Below, in pieces: positions 12,622 through 12,680 of a DNA stretch of 12,680 nt (the first letter of the stretch is position 1; each line of letters starts with the position of its first letter). The notes under the pieces are model-generated. The model was not told the origin of the DNA. It searched no databases and saw only the letters and a list, made by a program, of their open reading frames with translations. Both the position numbers and the translations under genes were made by a program. Source of the DNA: Roseburia sp. GTDB lineage: Bacteria > Bacillota > Clostridia > Lachnospirales > Lachnospiraceae. Location of the stretch: assembly GCA_030844625.1 (NCBI GenBank), contig JAUUNJ010000038.1, forward strand, positions 1 through 12,680. Direction: 5' to 3'.

Positions 12622-12680
12622 CAAGTTACATTTTGTTCTATCTGCCATATCTTTCATTTCTGTCGCATGAATGATTGCCG
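12616..12680 (-). CDS. recN: DNA repair protein RecN, last 21 residues (cut by window edge)
   Basis: The 3' end of a reading frame enters from the window edge: 21 residues ending HATEMKDMADRTKCNLV, then TAA. This resembles the tail of RecN, an SMC-like ATPase that gathers double-strand break ends. RecN tails typically end in a His/Asn-Ala-x-Glu-Met helix. RecN directly upstream of spoIVB is the common Firmicute order. The piece is too short to prove identity, so the call leans on synteny. It is followed by a strong terminator. Confidence 0.62.
   Translation of the reverse strand, partial: AIIHATEMKDMADRTKCNLV

Noticed and set aside
1..12680. Search for CRISPR arrays, insertion sequences, tRNA/rRNA genes, prophage or a new defence cluster
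   Set aside because: No regularly spaced repeats, transposase motifs, terminal repeats or structured RNA genes were seen. The gene content is conserved core and sporulation genes with little intergenic space.

Overview
The window comes from a low-GC, endospore-forming Firmicute of class Clostridia, most likely a Lachnospiraceae-type organism. This rests on AT-rich DNA, strong GGAGG ribosome binding sites, the recN-spoIVB-spo0A sporulation neighbourhood, a B. subtilis-type LexA box, and the yicC-gmk-rpoZ cluster beside rqcH. The family-level placement is inference. Almost everything is ordinary conserved housekeeping or sporulation DNA. I see no mobile element, CRISPR array, tRNA or rRNA, and no obvious new defence or biosynthetic system.

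All genes but one lie on the minus strand, so they are transcribed from high to low coordinates. In that order: the last residues of recN (12616-12680) and its terminator; spoIVB (sigma-K checkpoint protease); an SseB-FHA two-domain protein; a 223-bp regulatory region; spo0A (master regulator of sporulation); and glgA (glycogen synthase). A bidirectional terminator separates glgA from the convergent plus-strand gene rqcH (ribosome quality control). rqcH diverges from yicC, and the two promoters are back to back with 2 bp between their -35 boxes. The minus strand continues yicC-gmk-rpoZ, then a terminator-like hairpin, then rimO-pgsA-aminotransferase and a terminator. Last comes the first 221 codons of recA behind a strong promoter and a LexA box.

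The genes form three functional groups. The first is sporulation control (spo0A, spoIVB, possibly the FHA protein). The second is RNA, translation and nucleotide housekeeping (yicC, gmk, rpoZ, rimO, rqcH). The third is DNA repair (recA, recN), flanked by membrane lipid synthesis (pgsA), amino-acid metabolism and glycogen storage.

The most useful observations concern regulation. A TTGAAT-N17-TATAAT promoter for spo0A is surrounded by four Spo0A-box-like sites. The divergent rqcH/yicC promoters should compete for polymerase. A GGGGTAATACCCC palindrome lies just after the predicted yicC start site. A possible sigma-G promoter overlaps the recN terminator. Three start codons (aminotransferase, rimO, yicC) should sit downstream of the longest ORF start. 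The least conventional protein is the SseB-FHA fusion upstream of spo0A.
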